From positions 62,001-126,000 of the forward strand of contig NZ_BSEV01000020.1 in NCBI RefSeq assembly GCF_027922005.1: DNA of 64,000 bases. Direction: 5' to 3'. The position numbers and the translations under genes are program-made. Below the pieces are notes generated by a model, which searched no databases, had not been told where the DNA came from, and saw only the letters and a list, made by a program, of their open reading frames with translations. Below, piece by piece: positions 17,840-25,681 of the stretch (the first letter of the stretch is position 1; the number at the start of each line of letters is the position of its first letter). Origin of the DNA: Streptosporangium carneum (GTDB taxonomy: Bacteria; Actinomycetota; Actinomycetes; Streptosporangiales; Streptosporangiaceae).

Positions 17840-18042
17840 GCGACGAGCTGAAGACCGCTGTCTGGCGCAAGGCCACCAAGAGCGGGTCCGACCAAGGAGA
17901 CTGCCTTGAGGTGGCTCCGTTGTCGGGTGGTCGGGTGGGGCTGCGGGACACGGAGGCTCCTGGGCAGGCTCCCTTTGTGGTGAGCGCGAGTGTGTGGGAC
18001 GCCTTCATCGACGGGGCGAAGAAGGGCGAGTTCGACTTCTGA
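17830..18042 (+). CDS. DUF397 small protein
   Basis: A 70-residue protein with the DUF397 signature: W(R)KATKSGSDQGDCLEVAPL, then VGLRDTEAPGQAPFVVSASVW. The GTG at 17830 lies inside the end of the HTH gene (10-nt overlap) behind GGAGAG, so translation is coupled. Family members act as small partners of the adjacent HTH regulator, in a manner likened to toxin-antitoxin pairs. A strong hairpin follows the stop. Confidence 0.88.
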   Translation: MDLSDELKTAVWRKATKSGSDQGDCLEVAPLSGGRVGLRDTEAPGQAPFVVSASVWDAFIDGAKKGEFDF

Positions 18043-18060
18043 GTCCGCCTTCGACGATGT

Positions 18061-18088
18061 GGAGACCTCGGTGACGGCCGAGGTCTCC
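18061..18088 (+). terminator. Terminator after the HTH-DUF397 pair
   Basis: An 11-bp perfect stem (18061-18071 with 18078-18088, GGAGACCTCGG) with loop TGACGG lies 18 nt past the DUF397 stop. Confidence 0.75.
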
Positions 18089-18314
18089 GTCGTCCAGGGC
18101 GGGGCTCCTCGAAAGGCCGTCGGGAAAACGTCGTATGTCGCGTCGGCCGTGCTTTCTCGGTGCGGCGAGGGCTCACCGGTTCCAGGCGTCCGGCGTTCGT
18201 GTCGGTTCCGAGCGTTCAGCGTTCGTGCACGGGAGAAATCCTGTTTCGCTGTCACCAAGCGAGAAAACGGGCATTCTGGGCTTCTCATGATCATCATGGA
18301 GTGAGGATGTGAGG

Positions 18315-19271
18315 ATGCCGAGAATCCTGCGTTGTTCGGTGACCGCTCTGGCCGTCGCCGTCGTTGTGACCGGCTGTGTTTTCGACGCCACCGAAGGAAA
18401 GGAAACCGGCGCTGCGGGTGAGAAGGGGAACGCGGCCGTTTCCGTTCCTCGTCCCTCCGTCGACCTGACGCTTCCCCTGGACGAGTACGATCTGACGCCG
18501 ACCCAACTTCCGGTGGTGCGCCGGGCCCGTTTCATGCTGGTGAACAAATGCATGAAGACCTTCGGGCTGAGCGTGGAGGTGCCGCCGACCGAGCCGATAA
18601 CGTACCCGAAGAACGGAAACTATCTCGGCTGGCTCGGCGAGCTGCAGGTGGAGAAATACGGATACGCCGGTCGCCCCGGAGCGTGGGAGGAAGCGGTGGT
18701 GGCCTCTGACGGCGTTTATTCGGTCACCGTCACCGACGATCAGTACCGTGTTCTGGATGGGAAGGTCCGGAAGTTTCACGGAAAGACCGTGCCCGTGGGG
18801 GGATGCGGCGGCAGCGTCGAGGCCGTTCTTGCCGGGAAAGGTCCCGTCCGGTCGTGGTACTCCTTCGAGGAGGGCCGGGTGGGGACCTTCGCGGCCGACG
18901 CCGCCGATCGCGCCTACAAGGACAGCCGTATGCGAGACGCCGAGCGGGTGTGGAGCGGCTGCATGAAGCGGGCCGGATTCGACTACGCCACCCCCTCGGA
19001 CGCGCAGGGCGACCCTCGGTGGGCGTCGACCGCGAAGGAGGAGAGTCCCGGACCTCGCGGCACTCCGGCCGAGATCGCCGTGGCCACGGCCGACCACAGG
19101 TGTCGCCTGGAGACGGACTACTACGGAGCCCGGCGGACCGCCAACGCGGACGCCCAGCGGAAGATCATGGCTGAGCACTCCGCGTTTCTGGAGGAGCTCA
19201 AGAAGCTCAACCAGACGCACCTCGAGAACGCGGCGAAGGTCCTGGCAGGTGACATCAAGTCCCCCTGGTAG
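18315..19271 (+). CDS. Putative lipoprotein, function unknown
   Basis: A 318-residue exported lipoprotein. The signal MPRILRCSVTALAVAVVVTGC gives lipid attachment at C21. The mature part has Cys pairs (NKCMKTFG, GGCGGS, WSGCMKRAG, DHRCRLE) and a segment AGFDYATPSDAQGDPRW. I have a general sense of having seen this style in actinobacterial surface proteins, but I cannot name a family. A charged helix (EFLEELKKLNQTHLENAAKVL-like) ends the protein. I preferred the ATG at 18315, with GAGG 8 nt upstream; a GTG at 18309 is possible. It is monocistronic. Confidence 0.65.
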   Translation: MPRILRCSVTALAVAVVVTGCVFDATEGKETGAAGEKGNAAVSVPRPSVDLTLPLDEYDLTPTQLPVVRRARFMLVNKCMKTFGLSVEVPPTEPITYPKNGNYLGWLGELQVEKYGYAGRPGAWEEAVVASDGVYSVTVTDDQYRVLDGKVRKFHGKTVPVGGCGGSVEAVLAGKGPVRSWYSFEEGRVGTFAADAADRAYKDSRMRDAERVWSGCMKRAGFDYATPSDAQGDPRWASTAKEESPGPRGTPAEIAVATADHRCRLETDYYGARRTANADAQRKIMAEHSAFLEELKKLNQTHLENAAKVLAGDIKSPW

Positions 19272-19387
19272 GCAAGGACGCCGCCTGCCGACGCGGGGTC
19301 GTCGGCTCAGGCATGTCGGCGGCCAGGGAAGCCGACGTCCTCGGCGACCTCGCCGACGCCTGCCGCCGGGGGCCACGGCCGGCCTGT

Positions 19388-20635
19388 TCAGCGGGCGGCG
19401 GCCGGGTCCGGGGCCGGGGTGCGGGTCCGGGTGCCTGCCCACAGCAGGAACGCGAGGCAGCTGATCACGGTTCCCAGCGCGCACACGGCGCCCCAGCCGG
19501 CCACCGCGTACAGAGCGGTCGAGGCGATGGCTCCGAAGGCGCTGCCGAGCGAGTAGAAGACCATGTAGCCGCCGATCAACCGGCTGCCCGCGTCCGGGCG
19601 AAGCGCGTAGATCAGGCTCTGGTTGGTGACGTGGACCGCCTGCACGGCGAGGTCGAGGACGATCACGCCGACCGCCAGTGCCCACAGTGACTGCCGGGCG
19701 TAGGCCAGGGGCAGCCACGAGGCGACGAGCAGGGCCAGGCCGACGCCGGTGGTCCGCTGGGAGAGTCCGCGATCGTTCAGGCGGCCGGCCACGGTCGCGG
19801 CCAGCGCGCCCACGGCTCCCACCAGCCCGAACGCGCCGATCGCCGTGTGGGACAGAGACAGCGGAGGCGCGCTCAGCGGCAGTGCGACGCAGCTCCACAG
19901 GGTGCTGAAGGCGGCGAAGAGGAGCAGGGCGAACAGGGCGCGGAGCCGGAGGAGGCGCTCCTGCGCGAACAGGGTGAGGGTGGAGCGCAGGAGCCGGCCG
20001 TAGTTCATGGACGGCGCGGTGGTGTCGCGGGGCGGCAGGGCGCGGTGCAGCGCCAGGGCGAGCACGCAGGTGAGGGCCGCCGAGGCGAGGTAGACGGAGC
20101 GCCAGCCCGCGAGGTCGGCCAGGAGGCCGGACACGGTGCGGGCGAGCAGAATGCCGATGACCACACCGCCGGTCACGAGGCCGACGACGCGTCCGCGTCG
20201 CGCCGGTGCGGCGAGCGAGGCGGCGAAGGCCACCAGCGTCTGGGTCACCACCGCGAGGAGTCCCACGGCGGCCATGCCCGCGAGCAGGAGTGCCGCGACG
20301 GCGGCGGTGCCGACCAGCGTCAGCGCCGCCGCCAGCAGGAGCAGCTGCGTCACGACCAGGCGTCTGCGGTCGAGCAGGTCGCCCAGCGGCACGAGGAAGA
20401 ACAGCCCCAGCCCGTAGCCGAGCTGTGTGAGGGTGACGACGGTGCCGAGCGTCGCCGGGCTGATCGCGAAGTCACGGCCCAGTGTCACCAGGAGGGGCTG
20501 CGCGAAGTAGACGTTGGCCACCGCGCTCCCACAGGCGACGGCGAAGAGCAGAGTGAGGCCTCGGGGGAGCGCGAGGCCGGGAGTCCCCTCGTTCGTGCCC
20601 GCGGTCCGCGGTGCCGTGGTCTCGTCGCTGGCCAC
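19388..20635 (-). CDS. MFS transporter (drug/sugar efflux type)
   Basis: A 415-residue, 12-helix major facilitator. The N-terminal half has the GDLLDRRR loop between helices 2 and 3 (motif A position). A second such loop (GRLNDRGLSQR) opens the C-terminal half. FAQPLL in helix 1 and TQLGYGLGL in helix 2 resemble YnfM/YgaY-type exporters. Its substrate is unknown. It is divergent from an HxlR regulator with a strong inverted repeat between them, so it is probably the regulated efflux target. Confidence 0.85.
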   Translation of the reverse strand: MASDETTAPRTAGTNEGTPGLALPRGLTLLFAVACGSAVANVYFAQPLLVTLGRDFAISPATLGTVVTLTQLGYGLGLFFLVPLGDLLDRRRLVVTQLLLLAAALTLVGTAAVAALLLAGMAAVGLLAVVTQTLVAFAASLAAPARRGRVVGLVTGGVVIGILLARTVSGLLADLAGWRSVYLASAALTCVLALALHRALPPRDTTAPSMNYGRLLRSTLTLFAQERLLRLRALFALLLFAAFSTLWSCVALPLSAPPLSLSHTAIGAFGLVGAVGALAATVAGRLNDRGLSQRTTGVGLALLVASWLPLAYARQSLWALAVGVIVLDLAVQAVHVTNQSLIYALRPDAGSRLIGGYMVFYSLGSAFGAIASTALYAVAGWGAVCALGTVISCLAFLLWAGTRTRTPAPDPAAAR

Positions 20636-20665
20636 TGGGCGTCCTCCCGAGGATTGGTTTCAACT

Positions 20666-20699
20666 TGCTACCAGATGGACGGTAATCATTTTGGTAGCA
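20666..20699. promoter_or_regulatory. HxlR operator candidate between MFS and regulator genes
   Basis: TGCTACCA (20666-20673) and its exact complement TGGTAGCA (20692-20699) are separated by 18 bp. Outer flanks GGTTTCAAC and GTTGCAACC extend the symmetry with one mismatch. The site lies in the 95-bp divergent promoter region. Confidence 0.6.
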
Positions 20700-20730
20700 T
20701 GTTGCAACCGATGTGAACGGGGAGGGTGTC

Positions 20731-21210
20731 ATGGTGAGGCGGACGCGTTTCGACGACAGCGACTGTCCCGTCGCGCGATCGGTCGACGCGATCGGCGACT
20801 GGTGGTCCTTGCTGATCGTGCGGGACGCGTTCGACGGCAGCCGCCGCTTCGGAGAGTTCCAACGCGGCCTCGGCGTCGCCAAGAACATCCTCGCGGCGCG
20901 TCTGCGCGTCCTGGTCGACGGCGGAGTCCTCGACGTCGTCCCCGCCTCCGACGGCAGTTCCTACCACGAGTACGTTCTGACGCCGAAGGGCAGAGACCTC
21001 TTCCCCGTCATCGTGGCGCTGCGACAGTGGGGCGAAGGGCACTTCTTCGAGCCCGGCGAGCCGCATTCGGAGATGGTCGACCGTCAGGGCGGGCGGCCCC
21101 TGCGCGCGCTGGAGGTCCGCTCCGCGGACGGGCGACGGCTCGATCCCGACGACACCGCCGTCGTCAAGGTCGATCAGCTCGGAACGCCTGCCGGGGCGGT
21201 GCCGGAGTAA
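20731..21210 (+). CDS. HxlR-family winged-helix regulator
   Basis: A 159-residue regulator. It has the HxlR hallmarks: C12 in DDSDCPVARSVDAIGDWWSLLIVRDAF, the RRFGEFQRGLGVAKNILAARLRVLVDGG recognition region, and a wing (SSYHEYVLTPKGRDL). The ATG at 20731 follows GGGGAGGG at good spacing, so I prefer it to the GTG at 20713. HxlR proteins respond to electrophiles or small ligands. The divergent transporter and shared inverted repeat indicate local control. Confidence 0.88.
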   Translation: MVRRTRFDDSDCPVARSVDAIGDWWSLLIVRDAFDGSRRFGEFQRGLGVAKNILAARLRVLVDGGVLDVVPASDGSSYHEYVLTPKGRDLFPVIVALRQWGEGHFFEPGEPHSEMVDRQGGRPLRALEVRSADGRRLDPDDTAVVKVDQLGTPAGAVPE

Positions 21211-21211
21211 C

Positions 21212-21248
21212 CTTCCGGCGCGATCGTGGCACGGGCCGCGCCGCCGTC
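21212..21248. repeat. Dispersed 37-bp element, copy 1
   Basis: It begins CTTCCGGCGCGATCG, directly after the HxlR stop. It shares about 32 of 37 positions with 22998-23034. It can fold through CGGCGCG/CGCGCCG arms. Read in the matching frame, both copies give SGAI(V/A)AR(A/T)AP, so they may be relics of a shared coding end. Confidence 0.5.
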
Positions 21249-21372
21249 CAGCCGAGCCCCCGGCGACAGGCGTTCGCCGTCACCGGGGAACTCGGCCGGA
21301 CGGGTCACGCCTCAGCGATCTTTGCGGGTCGGCTTCAGACGTGTGTTCGGCTTTCGGGAAACCGTTCGCGGC

Positions 21373-21936
21373 TCAGCTCAGGAACGCCGGGCGGAGCATG
21401 GCGAAGACCCGGTCCGTCAGAGCCAGGCGATCGGTGGAGCCGTCGGCGCGCAGCCATTCGCGCGCCACCGTGTCGAGGGCCGCCCCGGCGGCGGCCGCTG
21501 CCAGGTCGGCCTCCAGCTGAGACACTCCGCGATCTGTCAGGGCCCGAATGATGTGGGTGCGAGCCTCATCGCGTTTGTGCAGGAGTCTGGTGCGCAGCGC
21601 GGGAGTGGACTCGACGAGCCGCGTCACGTCGACCTGTGCGTTGATCCGCGCCTCCCAGGTGCGCAGCACCGCGTGCAGGCACTCCCAGGGCCCCTCCTGT
21701 GGCGGTCGTGCGGAGATCTCCTGGGCGACCTGCTCTCCCATCGTCTCGAGCTCTCCGAAGAGGGCGTCCTCCTTGGTCGAGAAGTAGCGGAAGAAACTGC
21801 GCTTGGACATCCCGGCCGCCCCGGCGATGTCGTCGACGGTCGTCTCGTCGAAGCCGCGCTCGGCGAACAACTCCAGCGCTCGGCTGGCGAGCTCGGCCCG
21901 CACCGCGCGCCTGGTGCGATCCCGCAGACCTTCCAT
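21373..21936 (-). CDS. TetR-family regulator
   Basis: A 187-residue repressor. The N-terminal HTH (about 10-55) reads ALELFAERGFDETTVDDIAGAAGMSKRSFFRYFSTKEDALF, with the recognition helix at SKRSFFRYF. The C-terminal ligand domain is all-helical and variable (WEARINAQVDVTRLVEST). The ATG at 21936 gives the standard N-terminus. It is divergent from an SDR gene 79 bp away, its likely target. That spacer contains a CACTC/GAGTG repeat, too short to claim as operator. Confidence 0.85.
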   Translation of the reverse strand: MEGLRDRTRRAVRAELASRALELFAERGFDETTVDDIAGAAGMSKRSFFRYFSTKEDALFGELETMGEQVAQEISARPPQEGPWECLHAVLRTWEARINAQVDVTRLVESTPALRTRLLHKRDEARTHIIRALTDRGVSQLEADLAAAAAGAALDTVAREWLRADGSTDRLALTDRVFAMLRPAFLS

Positions 21937-22015
21937 GACCGGAGAGTCTACACTCGTTGCCTTGAGTGGCACTTGGTGACATATTTTGTGCAACGCTCTC
22001 AAAGTGGAGGCTCTC

Positions 22016-22879
22016 ATGCGTGGAAAGACCGTTCTGATCACCGGCAGCACCGGCGGGATCGGCAAGGAGACGGCGCGCGGGCTGGTCGCGCTCGGCGCTC
22101 GGGTGATCCTGGTCGGCCGCGATCCCGTACGCGCGCGACAGGCGGCGGACGAACTCGGTGCGGGCGGCGGCCAGGTCGAGGCCATCGTCGCGGACGTGAC
22201 TCGCCTGCGTGAGGTGGTCGGACTCGCCGTGCGGGTGGCCGAACGCTGTGACCGGCTGGACGTGCTGGTCAACAACGTCGGTGCGAGCCCGCCGCGCCGC
22301 ACCCTCACCGAAGACGGCGTGGAGGTCACCTTCGCCGCCCATGTGCTGACGCCGTTCACGCTCACCCACCTCCTGCTGCCGCTGCTCAGGGGCCGGGTCG
22401 TCAATCTCACCGGAGGCATTCCCGGCGGGCCGATCGAGCTGGACAACCTACAGGCGGAGCGGCGCTATCTGGGATGGACGTTCAGCCAGTACAACCACAC
22501 CAAGACGATGCTGATGGCGATGAGCCTGCGCTTCGCCGAGAAGGTGGCCGGCACCGGCGTCACGGTCAACGTCGCCTACCCGGGACACGGCCACACGCCG
22601 ATGAACCAGTCGATGAGAGCGGCCGGGTTCCCCTATGTGTACCGTCCGATCGTCCCGCTGCTGCGAGTGGCCGCGCCACGGCTTTTCGGGGATCTGAGCA
22701 AGCCTGCCCGCTCCAGCGTCCATCTGGCCTCCAGCGCTGAGGTGGAGGGGGTGAGCGGGGCCTATTTCAGCATGAGGTGCCGCCGTACGGACTGGCCGGC
22801 CAGCGCCCTCGACCGGCGTAACCAGGAAGCGATTTGGACGCTGTGCGAGAACCTGACCCGAGAGACGGTGCGAAAGTGA
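22016..22879 (+). CDS. Short-chain dehydrogenase/reductase
   Basis: A 287-residue Rossmann-fold oxidoreductase of the retinol-dehydrogenase-like type. The cofactor motif is TGSTGGIG (about 9-16). R36/R39 after the second strand (VGRDPVRAR) favour NADP(H). NNVG follows near 87. The active site Tyr-Lys is in YNHTK. The usual catalytic Ser position reads VVNLTGG, so Thr may replace Ser. The ATG at 22016 has GGAGG 5 nt upstream. The substrate is unknown. Divergent TetR control is likely. Confidence 0.85.
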   Translation: MRGKTVLITGSTGGIGKETARGLVALGARVILVGRDPVRARQAADELGAGGGQVEAIVADVTRLREVVGLAVRVAERCDRLDVLVNNVGASPPRRTLTEDGVEVTFAAHVLTPFTLTHLLLPLLRGRVVNLTGGIPGGPIELDNLQAERRYLGWTFSQYNHTKTMLMAMSLRFAEKVAGTGVTVNVAYPGHGHTPMNQSMRAAGFPYVYRPIVPLLRVAAPRLFGDLSKPARSSVHLASSAEVEGVSGAYFSMRCRRTDWPASALDRRNQEAIWTLCENLTRETVRK

Positions 22880-22997
22880 GCCGAACGTACGCACCCGTGG
22901 ACCTGTACGGCGACAGCCTGGAGGACTTCTGGGCCTCCCCATGTCCGCTGCACCTCGGCGTCAGCCCGGAACGCCGACCGGGACAACGCCGAGTGGC

Positions 22998-23034
22998 TTT
23001 CCGGCGCGATCGCGGCGCGGACCGCGCCGTCGTC
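22998..23034. repeat. Dispersed 37-bp element, copy 2
   Basis: It matches 21212-21248, including the CGGCGCG/CGCGCCG arms, and lies about 120 nt after the SDR stop. The two copies bracket the TetR-SDR gene pair. Confidence 0.5.
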
Positions 23035-23102
23035 ACGGATGTCGAGTGGATGTTTCGGTGTGGTGTGGAGCGGTCAACGGGTTGGAGGTGTGTGACGTCG
23101 CA

Positions 23103-23441
23103 CTAGGCGACCGTGTATTCGACGTCACCGAAGTCCGCCACCACGCGAAGTCGTCCACCGAGAGCCTCGACGTAGGAACGCAGGGTCGCCACCTCGACGC
23201 GGTCGACCTCTCCGTGCTCTATGGCTGAGACCCTCGGGCTGGAGACTCCCATGGTGGCGGCCACGTCACGTTGGGTCAGAGCCTGCTCGTGCCTGATCTC
23301 CATGAGCCTGTACGCCCTGACTTCCGCCGAGAGGCGCTCCATCGCGGCCGACCTCTCGACCTCGGACCGCACCGGCAGCCCAGCGGCCTGCCGTCGCTCT
23401 CGGGCCCGCCGCTTCGCTTCCCTCCAGTCGACCCCGCTCAT
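23103..23441 (-). CDS. XRE-family antitoxin (HigA-like), apparently orphaned
   Basis: A 112-residue protein. A basic N-terminal helix (WREAKRRARERRQAAGLP) precedes an Xre HTH (about 50-105) with LTQRDVAATMGVSSPRVSAIEHGE. The layout matches antitoxins of the toxin-first HigB-HigA type. Its ATG overlaps the stop of an upstream frame (ATGA) that looks like the last 25 residues of a HigB/RelE-type toxin, but that toxin is broken. The antitoxin is therefore intact while its partner is lost. It could still bind DNA as a regulator. Confidence 0.75.
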   Translation of the reverse strand: MSGVDWREAKRRARERRQAAGLPVRSEVERSAAMERLSAEVRAYRLMEIRHEQALTQRDVAATMGVSSPRVSAIEHGEVDRVEVATLRSYVEALGGRLRVVADFGDVEYTVA

Positions 23442-23560
23442 CCGTACTCCCTGCCAGTCAACTCCGCCACGTGTTCGGCATACCGCTTTTCCGCCAGCGG
23501 TGTGTTCGTTCCAGTTGGCGACCTCGGCAACCAGGACGACCTCCCATCCACCTTTTCCAT
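23438..23560 (-). pseudogene. 3' remnant of a HigB/Gp49-type toxin, frameshifted
   Basis: In one frame the minus strand gives WEVVLVAEVANWNE. In the next frame it gives NTPLAEKRYAEHVAELTG, ending in a stop that overlaps the antitoxin ATG. Joined, these resemble the end of HigB-like toxins: a hydrophobic LLVAG-type strand, a Trp, then an aliphatic helix with ERYxEHL. A frameshift near 23500 and the lack of any N-terminal half mark it as decayed. The match is from memory of the family pattern. Confidence 0.5.
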
Positions 23561-23737
23561 AGGAACCCTGGCATTAAGTCGGCAGCAAGAAGCGGGTTTT
23601 CGAGGTGGTGGTCCGGCCGGTGCTGTCGCCGAAGAGGCGGGGCATGCCGACAAGGTGACATGCCCCGGTCTCATCGTGGATCAGGGGCGGCGGAGGCCGG
23701 TGTGATCCACGCCGGGCGGGGCCGGTGCGGTGACCGA

Positions 23738-23769
23738 GAACGTTCACCGGGTCGCGCGCCGTTCGAAGG
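23738..23769. repeat. Dispersed 30-32 bp repeat, copy 1
   Basis: GAACGTTCACCGGGTCGCG followed by (CG)CCGTTCGAAGG. It recurs at 25682-25711 with a single 2-bp indel. On the minus strand it is the 3' end of the coding relic described at 23744-23866. Confidence 0.65.
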
Positions 23770-23866
23770 CGTCGAGCACGCCCGTGTAGGCGCTCGCCGT
23801 ACCAGTGCCCGGAAACACCGTGAACCCGGTGAAGGCGTACGGCCACCGCGAGAATTCACCCGGCGA
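23744..23866 (-). pseudogene. C-terminal coding relic of an unidentified protein
   Basis: The minus strand reads about 40 codons with no start, including SRWPYAFTGFTVFPGTG and ending LDAFERRATR then stop; an in-frame stop lies just 5'. The amino-acid order looks like real protein, and its last 10 codons recur as a repeat 1.9 kb away. I cannot name the family. Confidence 0.4.
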
Positions 23867-23883
23867 ATTTCAGGCGTATGGCG

Positions 23884-24747
23884 CTAGGCGATGTTCTTCG
23901 CCAGGGCCTCCAGCAGGTCGATCTGGCGGTCGGGGTGGACGCCGGCGAGGTTCAGCTCGAAGTGGAGCTCGTCGGCTCCGACCTCGGCGGCCGACTTCAG
24001 GTCCGCCAGCGCGGACGGGACGAACGTCTCCGCGGTGGTGTCCGGTCCCTCGTAGGGGTGGCCGATCCGCAGGATGACGGGGCCTGCGCCGCCCGCCTGC
24101 CGGTACCACCCGATCTCGGTCGCGCTGCTCTCCCAGTCCCTGACCGCAGTGACGAGGCCGTCGCCGATCCTGGCCGCCCGTTCCACGGCGGGCCGGGCCA
24201 GGGCGCCGATGTACACCGGGAGCCCGTTGAGCGGCTTCGGGCCGACGGTCGAGGTGGGAATGCGGTAGTGCGTGCCGTCGTGCTCGACCGGGTCGGGACC
24301 CCAGCACGCGCGCAGCGCGGCCAGGTACTCCTCGAACCCCGCCCCTCTGCGCGTCGCCGGAACGCCGGAGGCGGTGAACTCCTCGGGCAGCCAGCCCTGT
24401 CCGAGCCCGACGTCCAGCCGCCCGCCCGACAGCCTGTCGATCGTGGCCAGCCGCCTGGCCAGCGTGATCGGCGGCTGGAACAGGGCGTTGACGATCCCGG
24501 TTCCCAGGCGGATCCGCCGCGTGTGCGCGGCCGCCCAGGTCAGCGTCTCCAGCGTCTCCCAGACGTACGTCTCGGGCAGTCCCATCTCGTTGCGCCAGTC
24601 GGGCCCGGCGGGAAGCAGCAGCCGTTCCGACGCCGAGACGCTGTGGAAGCCGAGTCGCTCCGCGGCCTGGGCCACGGCCACGATGGCTTCGGGACCCGCG
24701 TGGGGGCCGAAGCTGGGCAGGGCGACACCGATGCGCGGGGTGCTCAT
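23884..24747 (-). CDS. LLM-class (luciferase-like, F420/FMN-dependent) oxidoreductase
   Basis: A 287-residue TIM-barrel enzyme. Family features are IGVALPSFGP at the start, an AAERLGF helix, TRRIRLGTGIVN, the LDRLSGGR-type motif (TIDRLSGGRLDVGLGQGW), and the C-terminal GADELHFEL. The GGRLDVGLG segment is typical of the actinobacterial F420-dependent subgroup, so F420 is the likelier cofactor. The substrate is unknown. The ATG at 24747 follows AGGAGAG. The longer frame upstream lacks family similarity. Confidence 0.87.
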   Translation of the reverse strand: MSTPRIGVALPSFGPHAGPEAIVAVAQAAERLGFHSVSASERLLLPAGPDWRNEMGLPETYVWETLETLTWAAAHTRRIRLGTGIVNALFQPPITLARRLATIDRLSGGRLDVGLGQGWLPEEFTASGVPATRRGAGFEEYLAALRACWGPDPVEHDGTHYRIPTSTVGPKPLNGLPVYIGALARPAVERAARIGDGLVTAVRDWESSATEIGWYRQAGGAGPVILRIGHPYEGPDTTAETFVPSALADLKSAAEVGADELHFELNLAGVHPDRQIDLLEALAKNIA

Positions 24748-24965
24748 ACTCACTCTCCTGCTCTCCTGTGTGTTGACTACAGGATGAGGTCGGAGCATGG
24801 CCGGAGTCCTCGACATCCGGCGGGGCGAAAGACGAAAGTCCTTGGACGCGGTCGGGGGCCCTGGCCGGCGGCGAGTCGCGTCACGGGCTCGCCATGGAGT
24901 TCCGGTGGTGTCGCGGGAGTGTCGGCGGGGGTGGAGGCGAGGCCTGCCAGGGCGCGGTAAGCAAC

Positions 24966-25005
24966 TTGGGTTGACCGACTCGACATTAGGCAACTATGGT
25001 TGCTT
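24966..25005 (+). promoter_or_regulatory. Promoter and overlapping operator for the leaderless ORF
   Basis: -35 TTGACC (24971-24976) and -10 TATGGT (24995-25000) are 18 bp apart, which puts the start of transcription at about 25007-25008, the A of the ATG. The inverted repeat GCAAC-TATG-GTTGC (24990-25003) covers the -10. A related GCAACTTGGGTTG lies over the -35 (24961-24973). So both promoter elements carry the same half-sites. Confidence 0.6.
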
Positions 25006-25007
25006 GT

Positions 25008-25133
25008 ATGTTCGCCGTTGAGATCCCCGCCTTCCGGGAGCCCGCCGACGCGCCGACGCCGGGACCCCTGGCCGACAAGCAGACCGGGCGGCTCGTCACC
25101 ACCGGCGTCACACTCGGGAGACGCCGGCGATGA
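25008..25133 (+). CDS. Leaderless 41-residue ORF coupled to the Clp-N gene
   Basis: A 41-codon frame starting MFAVEIPAFREP, with no Shine-Dalgarno and an ATG at the predicted transcript 5' end. Its TGA overlaps the next ATG (ATGA, 25130-25133). The arrangement suggests it is translated from a leaderless mRNA and feeds ribosomes to the Clp-N gene. The peptide is Pro-rich with a basic end (LGRRRR) and matches nothing I know. It could be a truncated regulator or simply a coupling leader. Confidence 0.5.
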   Translation: MFAVEIPAFREPADAPTPGPLADKQTGRLVTTGVTLGRRRR

Positions 25134-25609
25134 GCGCCTTCGACAGATACCTTCAGACGATCATCGAGCAGGGTGCACGCGAGGCCCAGGAGGACGGGTC
25201 GCCGACGATCGAGGCGCACCATCTCCTGCTGGCGATCGCCGCCGACCAGGAGAGCGGCACCCGCCGGATCCTGGGCTCGGCCGGACTCGACCGTCAGGCG
25301 ATCCGCGACGCGCTGGACCGCGAGTACGAACAGAGCCTGAGCGCGGCCGGTGTGTCCCTTGCCGCCTTCGACCTCCCGCGGCCGAACAGAACCCTTGAGC
25401 CTCCGGCACGCCTGGGGGCGTCGGCCAGGGGCGCGCTCGACCGTCTCGCCTCCGCGTTCCGCAAGAAAGACCTGGGGCCGGTTCACCTGCTGCTCGGGAT
25501 CCTTCAGGCCCAGGTCGGCACCGTGCCGCGCGCGCTCGCCCTGGCGGGCGTCGACCAGGCCGACCTCACGGCCCGCGTGCGGCGGGCGCTCACCGACCAG
25601 GACGCGTGA
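25130..25609 (+). CDS. Stand-alone Clp N-terminal (ClpC/ClpA N-domain) repeat protein
   Basis: A 159-residue protein made of two Clp_N repeats and no ATPase. The first repeat is IEAHHLLLAIAADQESGTRRILGSAGLD (about 27-54). The second is LGPVHLLLGILQAQVGTVPRALALAGVD (about 112-140). These match the ClpC adaptor- and substrate-binding domain. Such stand-alone proteins could titrate adaptors or substrates, or act like ClpS-class modulators. The function is inferred. It is co-transcribed with the leaderless ORF and ends before a very stable hairpin. Confidence 0.85.
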   Translation: MSAFDRYLQTIIEQGAREAQEDGSPTIEAHHLLLAIAADQESGTRRILGSAGLDRQAIRDALDREYEQSLSAAGVSLAAFDLPRPNRTLEPPARLGASARGALDRLASAFRKKDLGPVHLLLGILQAQVGTVPRALALAGVDQADLTARVRRALTDQDA

Positions 25610-25623
25610 CCCGACGCGCCGAA

Positions 25624-25652
25624 CCGGCCGGCCGCCGAGGGCGGCCGGCCGG
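25624..25652 (+). terminator. Terminator after the Clp-N gene
   Basis: A perfect 13-bp G+C-only stem (CCGGCCGGCCGCC and its complement) with a 3-base GAG loop, 14 nt past the stop. Confidence 0.8.
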
Positions 25653-25681
25653 CGTCGTCGGTCCCCTGACGCTGTGAACGG

